From NCBI GenBank assembly GCA_910573755.1, contig CAJTBO010000001.1:310001-374000 (forward strand): DNA of 64,000 nt, given 5' to 3'. Below are positions 50,805-60,719 of the stretch, in pieces. The notes under the pieces were generated by a model, which was given only the letters and a program-made list of their open reading frames with translations, searched no databases and was not told the origin of the DNA. The DNA is from Lachnospiraceae bacterium. Its GTDB lineage: Bacteria; Bacillota; Clostridia; Lachnospirales; Lachnospiraceae. Position numbers and translations under genes: made by a program. The first letter of the stretch is position 1. Each line of letters begins with the position of its first letter.

Positions 50805-51437
50805 ATGGATCATTTGACGACAGAACAATTACAGAAAATGCTGTTGAAGGTTTCTGAAAAAATCATTATTTCGGAACCATTGTTGACGGAACTTGATACG
50901 ATCATCGGGGACGGCGACCACGGTTTTGGAATGCGTACCGGCTTTTCTGCCGTAGCCGCACAGCTGTCCGAAAAAACCTATGCTTCTCCCTATGAGTTGT
51001 TTAAAGATTCGGGAATGACGCTTATCCGTGTTATGGGCGGCACTTCCGGGGTTATCTTCGGCACTCTGTTTATTGGCGGGCTTTCCGCCATGGAAGGAAA
51101 AGAAACTCTTTCGGTACAGGATTTTGCAGACTATATAAGCCTGGGCACACAGTCGATTGCACGCAGAGGGCGCACCGCCCGCGGCGATAAGACCATGTAT
51201 GACGCGTTGATAGAGGCTTCCGAATCATTGCTTGCATCCGCTTCTTCTAAGGAATCCTTTGAAACCGCCTTTCAAAAAGCCTGCGAAGCCGCAAAATACG
51301 GTGTGGAAAATACGAAATCCATGCTCTCTAAAAAAGGACGTTCCAAAAACTTTAAAGATAAAACCCTGGGACATCCGGATACCGGCGCGGTATCGGTTTC
51401 CCTTATTTTTGAAGCGTTCCACGAAACGATATGTTAA
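50805..51437 (+). CDS. dhaL: DhaL-like nucleotide-binding kinase subunit
   Basis: 210-residue DAK2 domain: TELDTIIGDGDHGFGMRTGF with the three Asp that hold Mg-ADP/ATP, GGTSGVIFGTLFIGG, and RTARGDKTMYDAL, ending GHPDTGAVS. All nucleotide-site residues look intact, in contrast to the altered DhaK partners. No DhaM is present here, so phosphate may come from ATP or a DhaM elsewhere. AAGGAGG precedes the ATG. Confidence 0.9.
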   Translation: MDHLTTEQLQKMLLKVSEKIIISEPLLTELDTIIGDGDHGFGMRTGFSAVAAQLSEKTYASPYELFKDSGMTLIRVMGGTSGVIFGTLFIGGLSAMEGKETLSVQDFADYISLGTQSIARRGRTARGDKTMYDALIEASESLLASASSKESFETAFQKACEAAKYGVENTKSMLSKKGRSKNFKDKTLGHPDTGAVSVSLIFEAFHETIC

Positions 51438-51498
51438 ACGCCGAACCCATTGTCACTTATAGTGAAAAATACTTTTATGATAGAAAAGGAGAAACAAT

Positions 51499-52344
51499 AT
51501 GTTAACACCCGTAAAAGACATTTTAAAAATGGCATCCGATGCAAATACTTCCGTTATTGCATTTAATGCTCTCGACTACAACATGGTCTATGCAGTGACA
51601 CAGGCTGCCGAAAAAGTGAAAAAGCCCCTTATCTGCATGCTCTATCCCGAGCACCATACCCTGAATAACTGGGCAAATCCCGAAAGCTTTGCCGCAACCG
51701 TAAAAAGCCTTGCGTCAGAAGTTTCCGTACCCGTCGGCCTTCATCTGGATCACTGTACTGATTTTAACTATATCATGCGCGCCATCAAAGCCGGCTTCTC
51801 CTGCGTTATGTATGACGGCTCCATGCTTTCTTTGGAGGAAAACATTGCCAATACTAGAAAAGTAGCTGATACTGCACACGCATTCGACGTAGCAGTAGAA
51901 GCGGAACTCGGACATGTAGGCTTTGCAGCAACGGTTTCCGATCAGACCAATCTCGACCTGTATACACAGCCCGATATCGCCGCAAAGTTTATTGAAGAAA
52001 GTACCTGTGATGCACTGGCTGTCGCTATCGGAAGCGCGCACGGTGTATACAAAGAAACGCCCCATCTGGACATCAAGCGCCTGAGTGAGATCAATGCCGC
52101 TACCGACACCCCTCTTGTTCTGCACGGCGGAAGCGGTATTCCGAATGATCAGCTGGATGAAGCCTTTGTAAACGGTATTAATAAATTCAATGTAGGCACC
52201 GAATTCTTCCAGTTATATTATGATACCATAAAAGATTACGGCAGGATAAACGGCGACAGCGGAAATATCTTTGATTTCCCGAATTACTGCCAGCCAATCC
52301 TTATCGACTATCTGGTAAAGAAATTGGAATTATCCAAATTCTGA
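51499..52344 (+). CDS. Class II ketose-bisphosphate aldolase (GatY/KbaY-like)
   Basis: 281-residue zinc aldolase: VGLHLDHCTDF, VEAELGHVGF, GSAHGVYKETP, LVLHGGSGIPND and INKFNVGTE. Length and sequence are nearer tagatose-type aldolases than the glycolytic fba at 36616. It would cleave a phosphorylated ketose made by the neighbouring kinases. AAAAGGAG precedes the ATG. Confidence 0.9.
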   Translation: MLTPVKDILKMASDANTSVIAFNALDYNMVYAVTQAAEKVKKPLICMLYPEHHTLNNWANPESFAATVKSLASEVSVPVGLHLDHCTDFNYIMRAIKAGFSCVMYDGSMLSLEENIANTRKVADTAHAFDVAVEAELGHVGFAATVSDQTNLDLYTQPDIAAKFIEESTCDALAVAIGSAHGVYKETPHLDIKRLSEINAATDTPLVLHGGSGIPNDQLDEAFVNGINKFNVGTEFFQLYYDTIKDYGRINGDSGNIFDFPNYCQPILIDYLVKKLELSKF

Positions 52345-52380
52345 TCTTTATATCAGCATACAGGAACGGGAGGTTGACTT

Positions 52381-53307
52381 ATGGCAGGTAAAGTAGTAGT
52401 ATTTGGCAGTTTTGTGGTGGATCTGATGGCAAGAATCCCACATCTTCCGGTACCCGGAGAAACAGTAAAAGGACCGATGTTTAAAATGGGTCCCGGCGGA
52501 AAGGGCTTCAATCAGGGCGTAGCGGCTCACAAAGCCGGTGCAGACGTTACAATGGTCACAAAGATCGGAAAAGACAGTTTTGGCGATATCGCTTTACATA
52601 CCATGGATGAACTGGGTATGACAAAGGAACATGTCTTCATCAGCGAAGAGGACAAGACCGGTATCGCACTGATCCTTGTAGATGAAAATACAAGCCAGAA
52701 TGAAATCGCCATTGTATCCGGAGCCTGCGGAACGATCACAGAGAAAGATACAAACTCCGTGAAAGAATTGATCCGGGAAAGCGAATACATCCTTTTACAA
52801 CTGGAGGTAAATCAGGATGCCAATGAACGGATTGCGGAATATGCCTGTGAAAATGGAGTAAAAGTGATCATCAATACTGCTCCCTATTCCAAAATCTCAG
52901 ATGAGTTCCTCTCTAAGGCTTATATGGTCACACCGAACGAGGTAGAAGCAGAGGCACTGACCGGCATCAAGGTCGAAGATCTGGAATCAGCCAAAAAAGC
53001 GGCCACCATATTTAAGAAAAAAGGGGTAAAAAAAGTCCTTATCACATTAGGTGAAAAGGGGGTATTCATTTCCGATGATGACAAGGATGAAATCCTGCCT
53101 GCATTTCATGTAAACGCTGTTGATACAACAGGTGCGGGAGATGCCTTCAACGGCGGATTTATAACCGCACTGGCGGAAGGAAAAGACGAATGGGAAGCGG
53201 CAAAATTTGCCAACGCAGCAGCAGCACTTTCCGTCCAGAAGTTAGGTACAACGCCCTCTATGCCTGCCAGAAAAGAAATCGATGAATTTTTAAGCACCCA
53301 CGCTTAA
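52381..53307 (+). CDS. Ribokinase-like PfkB sugar kinase
   Basis: 308 residues: VVVFGSFVVDLMARIPHLP, GPGGKGFNQGVAAHKAG and DTTGAGDAFNGGF, all ribokinase hallmarks. Phosphorylates ribose or a related pentose or tetrose. Last gene of the rightward operon, before a strong terminator. GGGAGG lies just upstream of the ATG. Confidence 0.9.
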   Translation: MAGKVVVFGSFVVDLMARIPHLPVPGETVKGPMFKMGPGGKGFNQGVAAHKAGADVTMVTKIGKDSFGDIALHTMDELGMTKEHVFISEEDKTGIALILVDENTSQNEIAIVSGACGTITEKDTNSVKELIRESEYILLQLEVNQDANERIAEYACENGVKVIINTAPYSKISDEFLSKAYMVTPNEVEAEALTGIKVEDLESAKKAATIFKKKGVKKVLITLGEKGVFISDDDKDEILPAFHVNAVDTTGAGDAFNGGFITALAEGKDEWEAAKFANAAAALSVQKLGTTPSMPARKEIDEFLSTHA

Positions 53308-53329
53308 CTAGGACAGAAAAATATTAAAA

Positions 53330-53373
53330 AGCCATCATTTCATAAGATAAACGTTTCTGATGAAATGATGGCT
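53330..53373. terminator. Bidirectional terminator between sugar kinase and uvrC
   Basis: AGCCATCATTTCAT (53330-53343) pairs perfectly with ATGAAATGATGGCT (53360-53373); CTCTCTTTT on plus and TTTTTAATATTTTT on minus follow. Confidence 0.85.
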
Positions 53374-53386
53374 CTCTCTTTTATTT

Positions 53387-55264
53387 TCAGTTTTCTTCAT
53401 TTTCCGGATGAAAGAAGGCATATATGCCCTTCGCCACATTCTCCGGAATCTCCGGAATTGCCGAAAATTGTTCCACGCTTGCGGTCTTCATCTCATCGAT
53501 GGACTTAAAGCGGCGCATCAGCGCCTTGCGGCGGGTTTCACCTACGCCCGGGATATCCTCAAGGACGGATTTCACCTGCGTTTTGCTGCGCAGGGAACGA
53601 TGGTATTCTATGGCAAAACGGTGTGCTTCATCCTGAATGCGGGTGATCAGCTTAAAGCCCTCCGAATGTTTGTCAATGGGAATCTCCTGATTGTGGTAAT
53701 AAAGGCCTCTGGTCCGGTGGTTATCATCTTTCACCATACCGCAGACCGGAATATCGATCTTCAGTTCTTTCAGGACTTCCAGCGCAATATTCACCTGACC
53801 CTTTCCTCCGTCCATCAGCAGCAGGTCGGGAAACTTTGTAAAGGAGCCATATTCTGTATCCATTTTTTTTGCGGAGAGTTCCTCCCGTTCTTCCATGCCG
53901 TGTACAAACCGCCTTGTCAACACCTCCTTCATGCAGGCGTAGTCATCCGGTCCGCTGACTGTCTTTATTTTAAACTTGCGGTAATCGCTGCGCTTCGGTT
54001 TCCCTTTTTCGTAGACCACCATGGAGCCCACATTTTCAAAGCCGCTGATATTGGAAATATCAAAAGCTTCCATTCTACTGATATGTTCCAGACGAAGGAG
54101 CAATGCGATCTCTTTCACTGCACCGATGGTGCGTCCCTCCTCCCGTCTGATCTTCTCTTTATCTTTGGACAAAATAAGCGCCGCATTCTGTCCGGCAAGT
54201 TCCACCAGTTTTTCTTTGCTGCCCTTTCGCGGCACTCTGAGGTATACCCTGCTGCCCCGTTTGCTGCTCAGCCACTGCTCCAGCACGTCCATATCCTCCA
54301 CAGCCTCCTGCAGCATCAGCTCCCGCGGCAGAAAAGGTGTGCCTGCATAAAACTGCTGAATAAACTGCTGCAGGATATCCCGGCGAGGCAGCCCTGACAC
54401 ATTTGTCATATAATAGTGTTCCCGTCCGATCAGCTTACCGCCCCTGACAAAGAATACCTGGATGACCGCATCCTGTTCATCCTGCGCCATTGCAATGATA
54501 TCCTTGTCCTCACCGTCGCTGTGGGTGATCTTCTGTTTCTGGGAAACGCTTTTCACGCTTTCAAAAAGATCCCGGTAGCGGATCGCCTCCTCAAAATTAA
54601 GTTCCTCCGCGGCATCCTGCATCCTCTTTTCCAGATCTTTCAGGATCATATTATAATTGCCGCCGAGAAAGTCCAGCGCCTGATCCACCCGTTTCCGATA
54701 TTCTTCCTGATCAATATAACCCTGACAGGGCGCAAGGCACTGTCCGATATGGTGATTCAGGCAGGGGCGCTCCTGTCCCAGATCCCGGGGCAGTACGCGG
54801 TTGCAGGTACGCAGTTTGAACAGTTTATTCAGCAGCTCTATCGTATCCTTCACCGCCGCCGCGCTCGTGTACGGGCCGAAATAACGTGATCTGTCCTTTT
54901 TCATCTCCCTCGAAAACAGAACCCGGGGAAATTCCTCCGATACCGTTACCTTGATGAAAGGATACGTTTTATCATCCTTCAGCAGCGTATTATATTTGGG
55001 ACTGTTCTCCTTGATCAGGTTATTTTCCAGCACCAGCGCTTCCAGCTCTGAATCCGTAACAATATACTCAAACCGGGCGATCTGCTGCACCATCTTCTCG
55101 ATCTGCGGCCCTCTGCCATGGATTTTCCTGAAATAAGAGCGCACGCGGTTATGCAGATTCACCGCCTTCCCCACATAGAGGATCGTGTCCGCCTCATCAT
55201 GCATAATATATACACCGGGCTTCGCCGGAAGTTTTTTTAATTCTTCTTCTATATCAAACATCAT
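53387..55264 (-). CDS. uvrC: Excinuclease ABC subunit C
   Basis: 625 residues: N-terminal GIY-YIG nuclease ([10 protein letters not shown] ... [18 protein letters not shown]), Cys-rich loop (RTCNR...[15 protein letters not shown]), UVR helix pair ([20 protein letters not shown]), RNase-H-like second nuclease and C-terminal helix-hairpin-helix ([19 protein letters not shown]). Makes the dual incisions in nucleotide excision repair. Normal family length. Confidence 0.97.
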   Translation of the reverse strand: MMFDIEEELKKLPAKPGVYIMHDEADTILYVGKAVNLHNRVRSYFRKIHGRGPQIEKMVQQIARFEYIVTDSELEALVLENNLIKENSPKYNTLLKDDKTYPFIKVTVSEEFPRVLFSREMKKDRSRYFGPYTSAAAVKDTIELLNKLFKLRTCNRVLPRDLGQERPCLNHHIGQCLAPCQGYIDQEEYRKRVDQALDFLGGNYNMILKDLEKRMQDAAEELNFEEAIRYRDLFESVKSVSQKQKITHSDGEDKDIIAMAQDEQDAVIQVFFVRGGKLIGREHYYMTNVSGLPRRDILQQFIQQFYAGTPFLPRELMLQEAVEDMDVLEQWLSSKRGSRVYLRVPRKGSKEKLVELAGQNAALILSKDKEKIRREEGRTIGAVKEIALLLRLEHISRMEAFDISNISGFENVGSMVVYEKGKPKRSDYRKFKIKTVSGPDDYACMKEVLTRRFVHGMEEREELSAKKMDTEYGSFTKFPDLLLMDGGKGQVNIALEVLKELKIDIPVCGMVKDDNHRTRGLYYHNQEIPIDKHSEGFKLITRIQDEAHRFAIEYHRSLRSKTQVKSVLEDIPGVGETRRKALMRRFKSIDEMKTASVEQFSAIPEIPENVAKGIYAFFHPENEEN

Positions 55265-55527
55265 ATTCTTTACCTTACATATCTGCGCTTACATTTTTCA
55301 ACCAACACTTATTATAATATACAGTATCGCAAAAAGAAAGCTTCACTGTCACGGAATCTGCCCGTTCCATTCCGAGTCACTTGCGGCGAGGAACAGATTC
55401 CCTGTCGGACTGATTTATATAAATAACATTATCCGCCGCATATATTTACCTTTTTACAGGAAGCATGTATAATATTTCCAGCAGCATCCACTTCAAAAAA
55501 ACAGACATGGAAAAGGAGCCGCGCCCT

Positions 55528-57111
55528 ATGAAGAGAAAGCACAAAATCTATCTGCGCATGACCATACTCCTGCTTATTATTTATATCGGACTTCTGATAA
55601 TCCTGTGCATATCCGAATACAATGACAGTACGGCAACGATCCATTCATTCCGGGACGCATTCTGGTATTCTCTTGTTACCCTGACCACCGTCGGCTATGG
55701 CGACCTGACGCCGGTAACACCTATGGGACAGGCGGTGGGCGCCGTCTTTCTTTTGCTTTCCGCCGGTATTATGATGACATTATTCGGCGCCGTCATGTCC
55801 TTTGTCACCAGCGAAGGGCTTCCGCTCTTTCTGCTTGGCTTTCAGCGGAAAAAGAACTGGTACTATTTCGCAGATTACGGCGTGGAATCCAGCACGTTAG
55901 CCGGAAATATCTATAGGGAAGATCCTGATACCGTTATTATTTTTGGCGAAAAACGGGACGAACGGACGGAGTTTCCGGACTATCCATGCATCTTTGTCAA
56001 CGCATCGCCCTCAAGGATCGTTGCGCGCAAAAAAGGCGTCGGCACAAAGTGCAAAATCTTTTTCATGAAAGAAAATGACATCGATGTCAATATTCGCGCG
56101 GTTGATCTACATACACTGCCGGTAGATGTATATGCAAGAACCACCAGCGGCCAGGATCAGCTTTCAGGAAATATCAGATTTTTCCACAGCTATGATTGCT
56201 GTGCCAGACAATACTGGCGTTCCAGGCCGCTGTGCAGTTATGAAAATACGATTGTGATCATCGGCTTCGGAAATTATGGCCGCTGCATTCTTGAAAGAGC
56301 AATCCTGACCAATATCATTTCCGTCGACCAGCATGTGGCATACCATGTTTTCGGAGACCCGAAAGAATTCCTTGCCGTCCACAATCAGCTGAACAAAACC
56401 TTTTCTCTCGGCCGGGTGTCCGAAACAACAGATTCCCTGATCTTTCACAGCGAGTTATGGGAAACCCATCACAAGCTTATGGAACGGGCTGACCGCATTA
56501 TCATTTGTGATGACGATGAACCGGAAGGATGGAATATATTCTGGAGATTGAATAACTATTATAAGACCCGGGAGCATATCCATCTCCGCAGCAACCGGAA
56601 AACACCCGGTGTATCCTATTTCGGAGCAAACGAAGAAATCTATACGCCGGACCAGATCATGAGAACCACCCTGAACAGAGCCGCCATTATGATCAATGAG
56701 CTGTTCCGTAAATCCGTTTCATATCCGACGCTGCGCTGGGAAGAACTTGATGACCTGCATCGGGAGTCCAAAATATCCGCCGCAGACCATCTTCTGATGA
56801 AAATACGCATCCTCCTAAAAGATGAAACGATAACAGAAGTTACACCGGAAATAACCGAAAAAGCGTATAAAGAATATTGTGAAACCAAAAAATCCGACAA
56901 TATACAGGATATGTACCGCAGACTGGATCATGCGCGCTGGCTGCGTTTTTACACATTTTACAACTGGAGTTACGGCTCCGCACGGGATGATGGCGAAAGG
57001 GAGCATCCCATGCTGGCTCCATATCAGGAACTGACACCTGCCCAAAAACGGGAGCGTGACGCCGCATGGGAACTTTTAGGCAGTATTGCCCCGGAAATGA
57101 GGCAGCTATAA
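55528..57111 (+). CDS. Two-helix potassium channel with cytoplasmic Rossmann and RyR-like domains
   Basis: 527 residues. Helix 1 at about 10-28, pore loop with selectivity filter TVGYGD (54-59), helix 2 at about 68-92. A cytoplasmic half contains a nucleotide-fold motif IVIIGFGNYGRC and ends in a segment RRLDHARWLRFYTFY-NWSYG, RDD, HPMLAPYQEL, which matches the bacterial RyR repeat pattern (H-x-W...GW-YG..RD...HP.L.P...L). RyR domains have been proposed to bind nucleotide-like signals. Start 55528 is chosen because AAAAGGAG lies 9 bases upstream. Standing alone between uvrC and ftsH. Confidence 0.82.
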   Translation: MKRKHKIYLRMTILLLIIYIGLLIILCISEYNDSTATIHSFRDAFWYSLVTLTTVGYGDLTPVTPMGQAVGAVFLLLSAGIMMTLFGAVMSFVTSEGLPLFLLGFQRKKNWYYFADYGVESSTLAGNIYREDPDTVIIFGEKRDERTEFPDYPCIFVNASPSRIVARKKGVGTKCKIFFMKENDIDVNIRAVDLHTLPVDVYARTTSGQDQLSGNIRFFHSYDCCARQYWRSRPLCSYENTIVIIGFGNYGRCILERAILTNIISVDQHVAYHVFGDPKEFLAVHNQLNKTFSLGRVSETTDSLIFHSELWETHHKLMERADRIIICDDDEPEGWNIFWRLNNYYKTREHIHLRSNRKTPGVSYFGANEEIYTPDQIMRTTLNRAAIMINELFRKSVSYPTLRWEELDDLHRESKISAADHLLMKIRILLKDETITEVTPEITEKAYKEYCETKKSDNIQDMYRRLDHARWLRFYTFYNWSYGSARDDGEREHPMLAPYQELTPAQKRERDAAWELLGSIAPEMRQL

Positions 57112-57120
57112 AACCACAGT

Positions 57121-57158
57121 AAAAGTGGCAGGCAGGTATATTCCTGTCCGCCACTTTT
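57121..57158. terminator. Terminator between channel gene and ftsH
   Basis: AAAAGTGGC-A-GGCAGG pairs with CCTGTC-C-GCCACTTTT (one mismatch, one G-U) around TATATT; shared by the convergent genes. Confidence 0.8.
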
Positions 57159-57173
57159 CTCTTTCATAAAGTA

Positions 57174-60100
57174 TTATTCTATATTTTCTCTATCTGTATC
57201 ATCAGAAGCTTCCGCTGCCGTTTTTTCTGTCTCCTCTGCAATATCCGTCCCTTCATCATTTTCTTCCAGCTTCAGGGCTTCCACTGCCGCCTCCAGCACG
57301 ATCTCCGCATCCTGTTCGTTGTCCACGATAACACTTTCCGAAATACCTGCCGCTTCTTCCGGCTTTTCAGCGTTTTCATAAGGCACAAACGTCTGCTCTT
57401 CCGGCTTTTCTATGGCCTCCTGCAGAGCACCGGAGAAAGCCCCTCTCTGCCCGGCGTTCTCCTGTTCCATAAACCTGCCGCCGGCATTCGGATCAGTATG
57501 CGGCGCCTTATCTTCCTGCAGATCCGCAGGCTCAGGCATTCCCGCCGGCATTCCGTTCTGATATGGATTTCCCTGAGGTATTCCCGGCCTGCCATTTGGG
57601 TATGGACTCCCCTGTGGTGCCCCCAGCTGACCGTCCTGATACGGATTTCCCTGAGGTATCCCCAGATTGCCATTCTGATACGGATTTCCCTGCGGTATTC
57701 CCGGATTGCCATTCTGGTACGGATTTCCCTGCGGTATTCCCGGATTGCCGTTCTGGTACGGATTTCCCTGTGCCGCTCCCGGATTGCCGTTTTCATAGGG
57801 GGTTCCCTGGGGCTGATTCTCCGGCTGATTTGACCAGTGATTCTGCCTGTACTGGGCATCCCATGCTTCTTTTCTGCTGTTTACCGGTTCCTCCGAATTA
57901 TATGAACCCTGATTATTTCCATTTTGATACGGATTCCTCTGGGCTGCCCCCGGCTGGCCGTTCTGATACGGATTTCCCTGCGGCATCCCCGGATTGCCGT
58001 TCTGGTACGGATTCCCCTGCGGCGCTCCCGGATTGCCGTTCTGGTACGGATTCCCCTGCGGCGCTCCCGGATTGCCGTTCTGATACGGGCTCCCCTGCGG
58101 CGCTCCCGGATTGCCGTTCTGGTACGGATTTCCCTGCGGCGCTCCCGGATTGCCGTTCTGGTACGGATTTCCCTGCGGCATTCCCGGATTGCCGTTCTGG
58201 AATGAGCCGCCCATGCCTACCGGCGGAATCGGGGGCCTTCCGTAATTGCCCGGTACATTGAAGCCGGGCCGGCTCTGCCTTCCGGGATTCGGTTCTGTTT
58301 TCTTTTCTTCCGGTTTCTCCTCCGGCTCCGGCAGCCCTTTTTCCTTCCGATAGATCTTCATAAACTCTTTGCCGGTGATCGTCTCTTTTTCGATCAGGAA
58401 TTCTGCCAGTTTATCCAAAAGCTTTCTGTTTTCCTTCAGAAGCTTCTTCGCCTCTTTATAGCTGTCTTTTAACAGCTTCATTACTTCGGTATCCACATCC
58501 GCCGCCGTATTATCGCTGCAGTTCATTACGGTTCTGCCGTCCAGATACCTGCTCTCCACGGATTCTAAGCCCATCAGGCCGAATTTTTTGCTCATACCGT
58601 ACTGCGTTACCATAGAACGGGCAATATTGGTTGCTTTCTCTATATCGTTGGACGCACCTGTGGTCACCGTATCAAATACTATTTCCTCCGCCGCACGGCC
58701 CGCCAGAAGGCCTACCAGCATATCACGCAGTTCGGCTTCCGTATTCAGGAACTTCTCCTCCTCCGGCACCTGCATTACATAGCCCAGAGCGCCCATTGTC
58801 CTCGGTACGATCGTGATCTTCTGTACCGGTTCGGAATTTTTCTGAAGCGCCGATACCAGCGCATGGCCGGTCTCGTGGTAAGAAACGATCCGCCGCTCTT
58901 CCTTGCTCATAATGCGGTCCTTCTTCTCTTTTCCTACCAACACCTGCTCCACCGCGTCAAACAGATCTTTCTGGCTGACACAGTTTCTGCCCATCTTTAC
59001 GGCATTGATCGCCGCCTCGTTTATCATATTCGCAAGGTCGGAACCCACCGCTCCGCTGGTCGCCAGGGCGATCTCATTCAGATCCACGGAATCGTCCATC
59101 AGCACATCCTTTGCATGTACCTTCAGGATCTCCACACGCCCCTTCAGATCCGGTTTATCCACAATGATCCGCCTGTCGAAACGTCCCGGGCGAAGCAGTG
59201 CCTTATCCAGAATTTCCGGTCTGTTGGTCGCGGCAAGAATAATGATGCCGCTCTTGCCGTCAAATCCGTCCATCTCCGACAGAAGCTGGTTCAGCGTCTG
59301 TTCTCTTTCTTCATTTCCGCCGCCGTACTTGGAATCCCTGCTCCTGCCGATGGCATCAATTTCATCGATGAACACGATACAGGGCGCATTTTTCTCAGCC
59401 TCCCTGAACAGATCCCTTACACGGGATGCGCCCAGGCCCACATAAAGTTCAATAAAGTCTGAACCGGCAAGGGAGAAAAACGGTACCTTCGCTTCTCCTG
59501 CCACCGCTCTTGCGAGCAGGGTCTTACCGGTACCGGGAGGGCCCACAAGCAGCGCTCCTTTGGGAAGTTTTGCACCGACCTGAGAATATTTCCCGGGATT
59601 ATGCAGAAAATCCACCACTTCCACAAGGGAATCCTTTGCCTCGTCCTCACCTGCCACATCTTTAAAGGTCACGCCTGTCTCTTTCTGTACATATACCTTC
59701 GCAGTGCTCTTGCCCATACCCATGAGCCCGCCGCCCTTGCTCATTTTTCTGAAAAGGAAACTGAGCAGCAGCCACATCAGGCCGATCGGCAGTACCACTG
59801 TAATCAAAATGGAAATGATAGAGTCCAGAAGCCCTGTTGTCTGCGCCTGAATATCCACATCATGATCCAGAAGCCTCTGGGTCAGCTCATCGTCCTGCAC
59901 CCGGATCGTATAGTAGTTCTGGGTCGGAACGCCCATTCTGCCCCAGAAATTCTCCTGCTGCCTGAAGACGGAACTTCCTCCTGTTCCGTTTGAGGTTCCC
60001 TCTTCCTTCCGGGCATCACTGTCAGCCGCTTTTTCCTCTCCTTCCGCTCTCAGGGAAAAATCCAGCCTGTCGGCAATAAATGTTACGGATTCGACTTTAT

Positions 60101-60380
60101 CCTCTTCTACCATTTCGATAAATTCGCTGTAACTTACCTCGATCTTCGGGCCGCTCATTCCCTTCATCAGCATCGCCAGAAAGATCATCGTAATCACCGC
60201 CGCCAGCGCCAGCAGAAAAATATTCTGCTTTTTCGGGTCGTTACCTTTGCCCGGTCCCGGCACTCCCGGCCCTTTATTCCCGTTGTTCCCATTATTATAA
60301 CCGCCGCCATTGTTGTAGCCGTTATTATTATAACCGCCGTTATTGTACTCATTATTGTTATTTTGATAGGACTGATCCAT
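57174..60380 (-). CDS. ftsH: ATP-dependent zinc metalloprotease FtsH with long repetitive tail
   Basis: 1068 residues against a usual 600-700. An Asn/Gly/Tyr-rich N-terminal tail (about 1-47) precedes helix 1, then an extracytoplasmic domain with a charged insert, and helix 2. The AAA core has [17 protein letters not shown] and RPGRFDRRI; the protease has HETGH with the downstream Glu/Asp helix. After about residue 720 a low-complexity region holds about fourteen 13-residue repeats ([13 protein letters not shown]-like) in two blocks, then an acidic end. Start 60380 (MDQSYQNNN) has AGAGAGA upstream. The core is intact, so degradation of membrane and regulatory proteins is expected; the tail has no known role. 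Confidence 0.95.
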   Translation of the reverse strand: MDQSYQNNNNEYNNGGYNNNGYNNGGGYNNGNNGNKGPGVPGPGKGNDPKKQNIFLLALAAVITMIFLAMLMKGMSGPKIEVSYSEFIEMVEEDKVESVTFIADRLDFSLRAEGEEKAADSDARKEEGTSNGTGGSSVFRQQENFWGRMGVPTQNYYTIRVQDDELTQRLLDHDVDIQAQTTGLLDSIISILITVVLPIGLMWLLLSFLFRKMSKGGGLMGMGKSTAKVYVQKETGVTFKDVAGEDEAKDSLVEVVDFLHNPGKYSQVGAKLPKGALLVGPPGTGKTLLARAVAGEAKVPFFSLAGSDFIELYVGLGASRVRDLFREAEKNAPCIVFIDEIDAIGRSRDSKYGGGNEEREQTLNQLLSEMDGFDGKSGIIILAATNRPEILDKALLRPGRFDRRIIVDKPDLKGRVEILKVHAKDVLMDDSVDLNEIALATSGAVGSDLANMINEAAINAVKMGRNCVSQKDLFDAVEQVLVGKEKKDRIMSKEERRIVSYHETGHALVSALQKNSEPVQKITIVPRTMGALGYVMQVPEEEKFLNTEAELRDMLVGLLAGRAAEEIVFDTVTTGASNDIEKATNIARSMVTQYGMSKKFGLMGLESVESRYLDGRTVMNCSDNTAADVDTEVMKLLKDSYKEAKKLLKENRKLLDKLAEFLIEKETITGKEFMKIYRKEKGLPEPEEKPEEKKTEPNPGRQSRPGFNVPGNYGRPPIPPVGMGGSFQNGNPGMPQGNPYQNGNPGAPQGNPYQNGNPGAPQGSPYQNGNPGAPQGNPYQNGNPGAPQGNPYQNGNPGMPQGNPYQNGQPGAAQRNPYQNGNNQGSYNSEEPVNSRKEAWDAQYRQNHWSNQPENQPQGTPYENGNPGAAQGNPYQNGNPGIPQGNPYQNGNPGIPQGNPYQNGNLGIPQGNPYQDGQLGAPQGSPYPNGRPGIPQGNPYQNGMPAGMPEPADLQEDKAPHTDPNAGGRFMEQENAGQRGAFSGALQEAIEKPEEQTFVPYENAEKPEEAAGISESVIVDNEQDAEIVLEAAVEALKLEENDEGTDIAEETEKTAAEASDDTDRENIE
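57525..58210 (-). repeat. 39-bp coding minisatellite in ftsH tail
   Basis: A 39-bp unit encoding [13 protein letters not shown] or close variants occurs about seven times in each of two blocks (about 58210-57925 and 57805-57535), separated by a non-repeat stretch. Units are a multiple of three, so copy changes keep the frame. Not CRISPR: no spacers. Confidence 0.85.
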
Positions 60381-60560
60381 TCTCTCTTCATGACAACAGC
60401 TGACGCTAATGTCATTTTCTCCTTTCTTGTCACCCCGACATAGCAATTCTAGCCGATTTGCGAAAATAAAGCAATATTAGAATCATGAATTAATGAACAC
60501 ATCTATTAAAGATTTCTAAATTTTTTAAAAGAAACGGTAGATTTTTTCCGCATATGACTT

Positions 60561-60582
60561 TATAATAGAAAAATATTATCAT
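60561..60582 (+). promoter_or_regulatory. Candidate pyrG -10 boxes
   Basis: TATAAT at 60561-60566 and TATCAT at 60577-60582 (with ATGACT 17 bp upstream of the second) lie ahead of the leader hairpin. Which is used cannot be decided from sequence. Confidence 0.35.
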
Positions 60583-60594
60583 AACCAAACGGGA

Positions 60595-60650
60595 AAAACT
60601 CCGGAACAACCTGCAACGGGGCAGGTCGTTCTGGAGTTTTATCTTATTTT
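60595..60650 (+). terminator. Terminator-like hairpin in the pyrG leader
   Basis: 5' arm 60595-60614 (AAAACTCC...ACCTGC) pairs with 60621-60640 (GCAGGT...GGAGTTTT), 19 bp with one mismatch and one G-U, then ATCTTATTTTT. It sits 80 bp before the pyrG start and after likely promoters, suggesting transcription attenuation as known for pyrG of other Gram-positives. It could alternatively insulate against the ftsH divergent promoter. Confidence 0.6.
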
Positions 60651-60719
60651 TACCAGAAAATGAACAATATTATTAAAATTGCGGTTTTTCATTCAGGAAG
60701 GACAGAAAGAGGGATATCT

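Noticed and set aside
53408-54397. 329-residue plus-strand ORF over uvrC
   Set aside because: Antisense shadow; uvrC has all family domains on the other strand.
57498-58261. Repetitive plus-strand ORFs, and a CRISPR-like look of the repeats
   Set aside because: They mirror the 39-bp ftsH repeats; repeats are contiguous and coding, without unique spacers.
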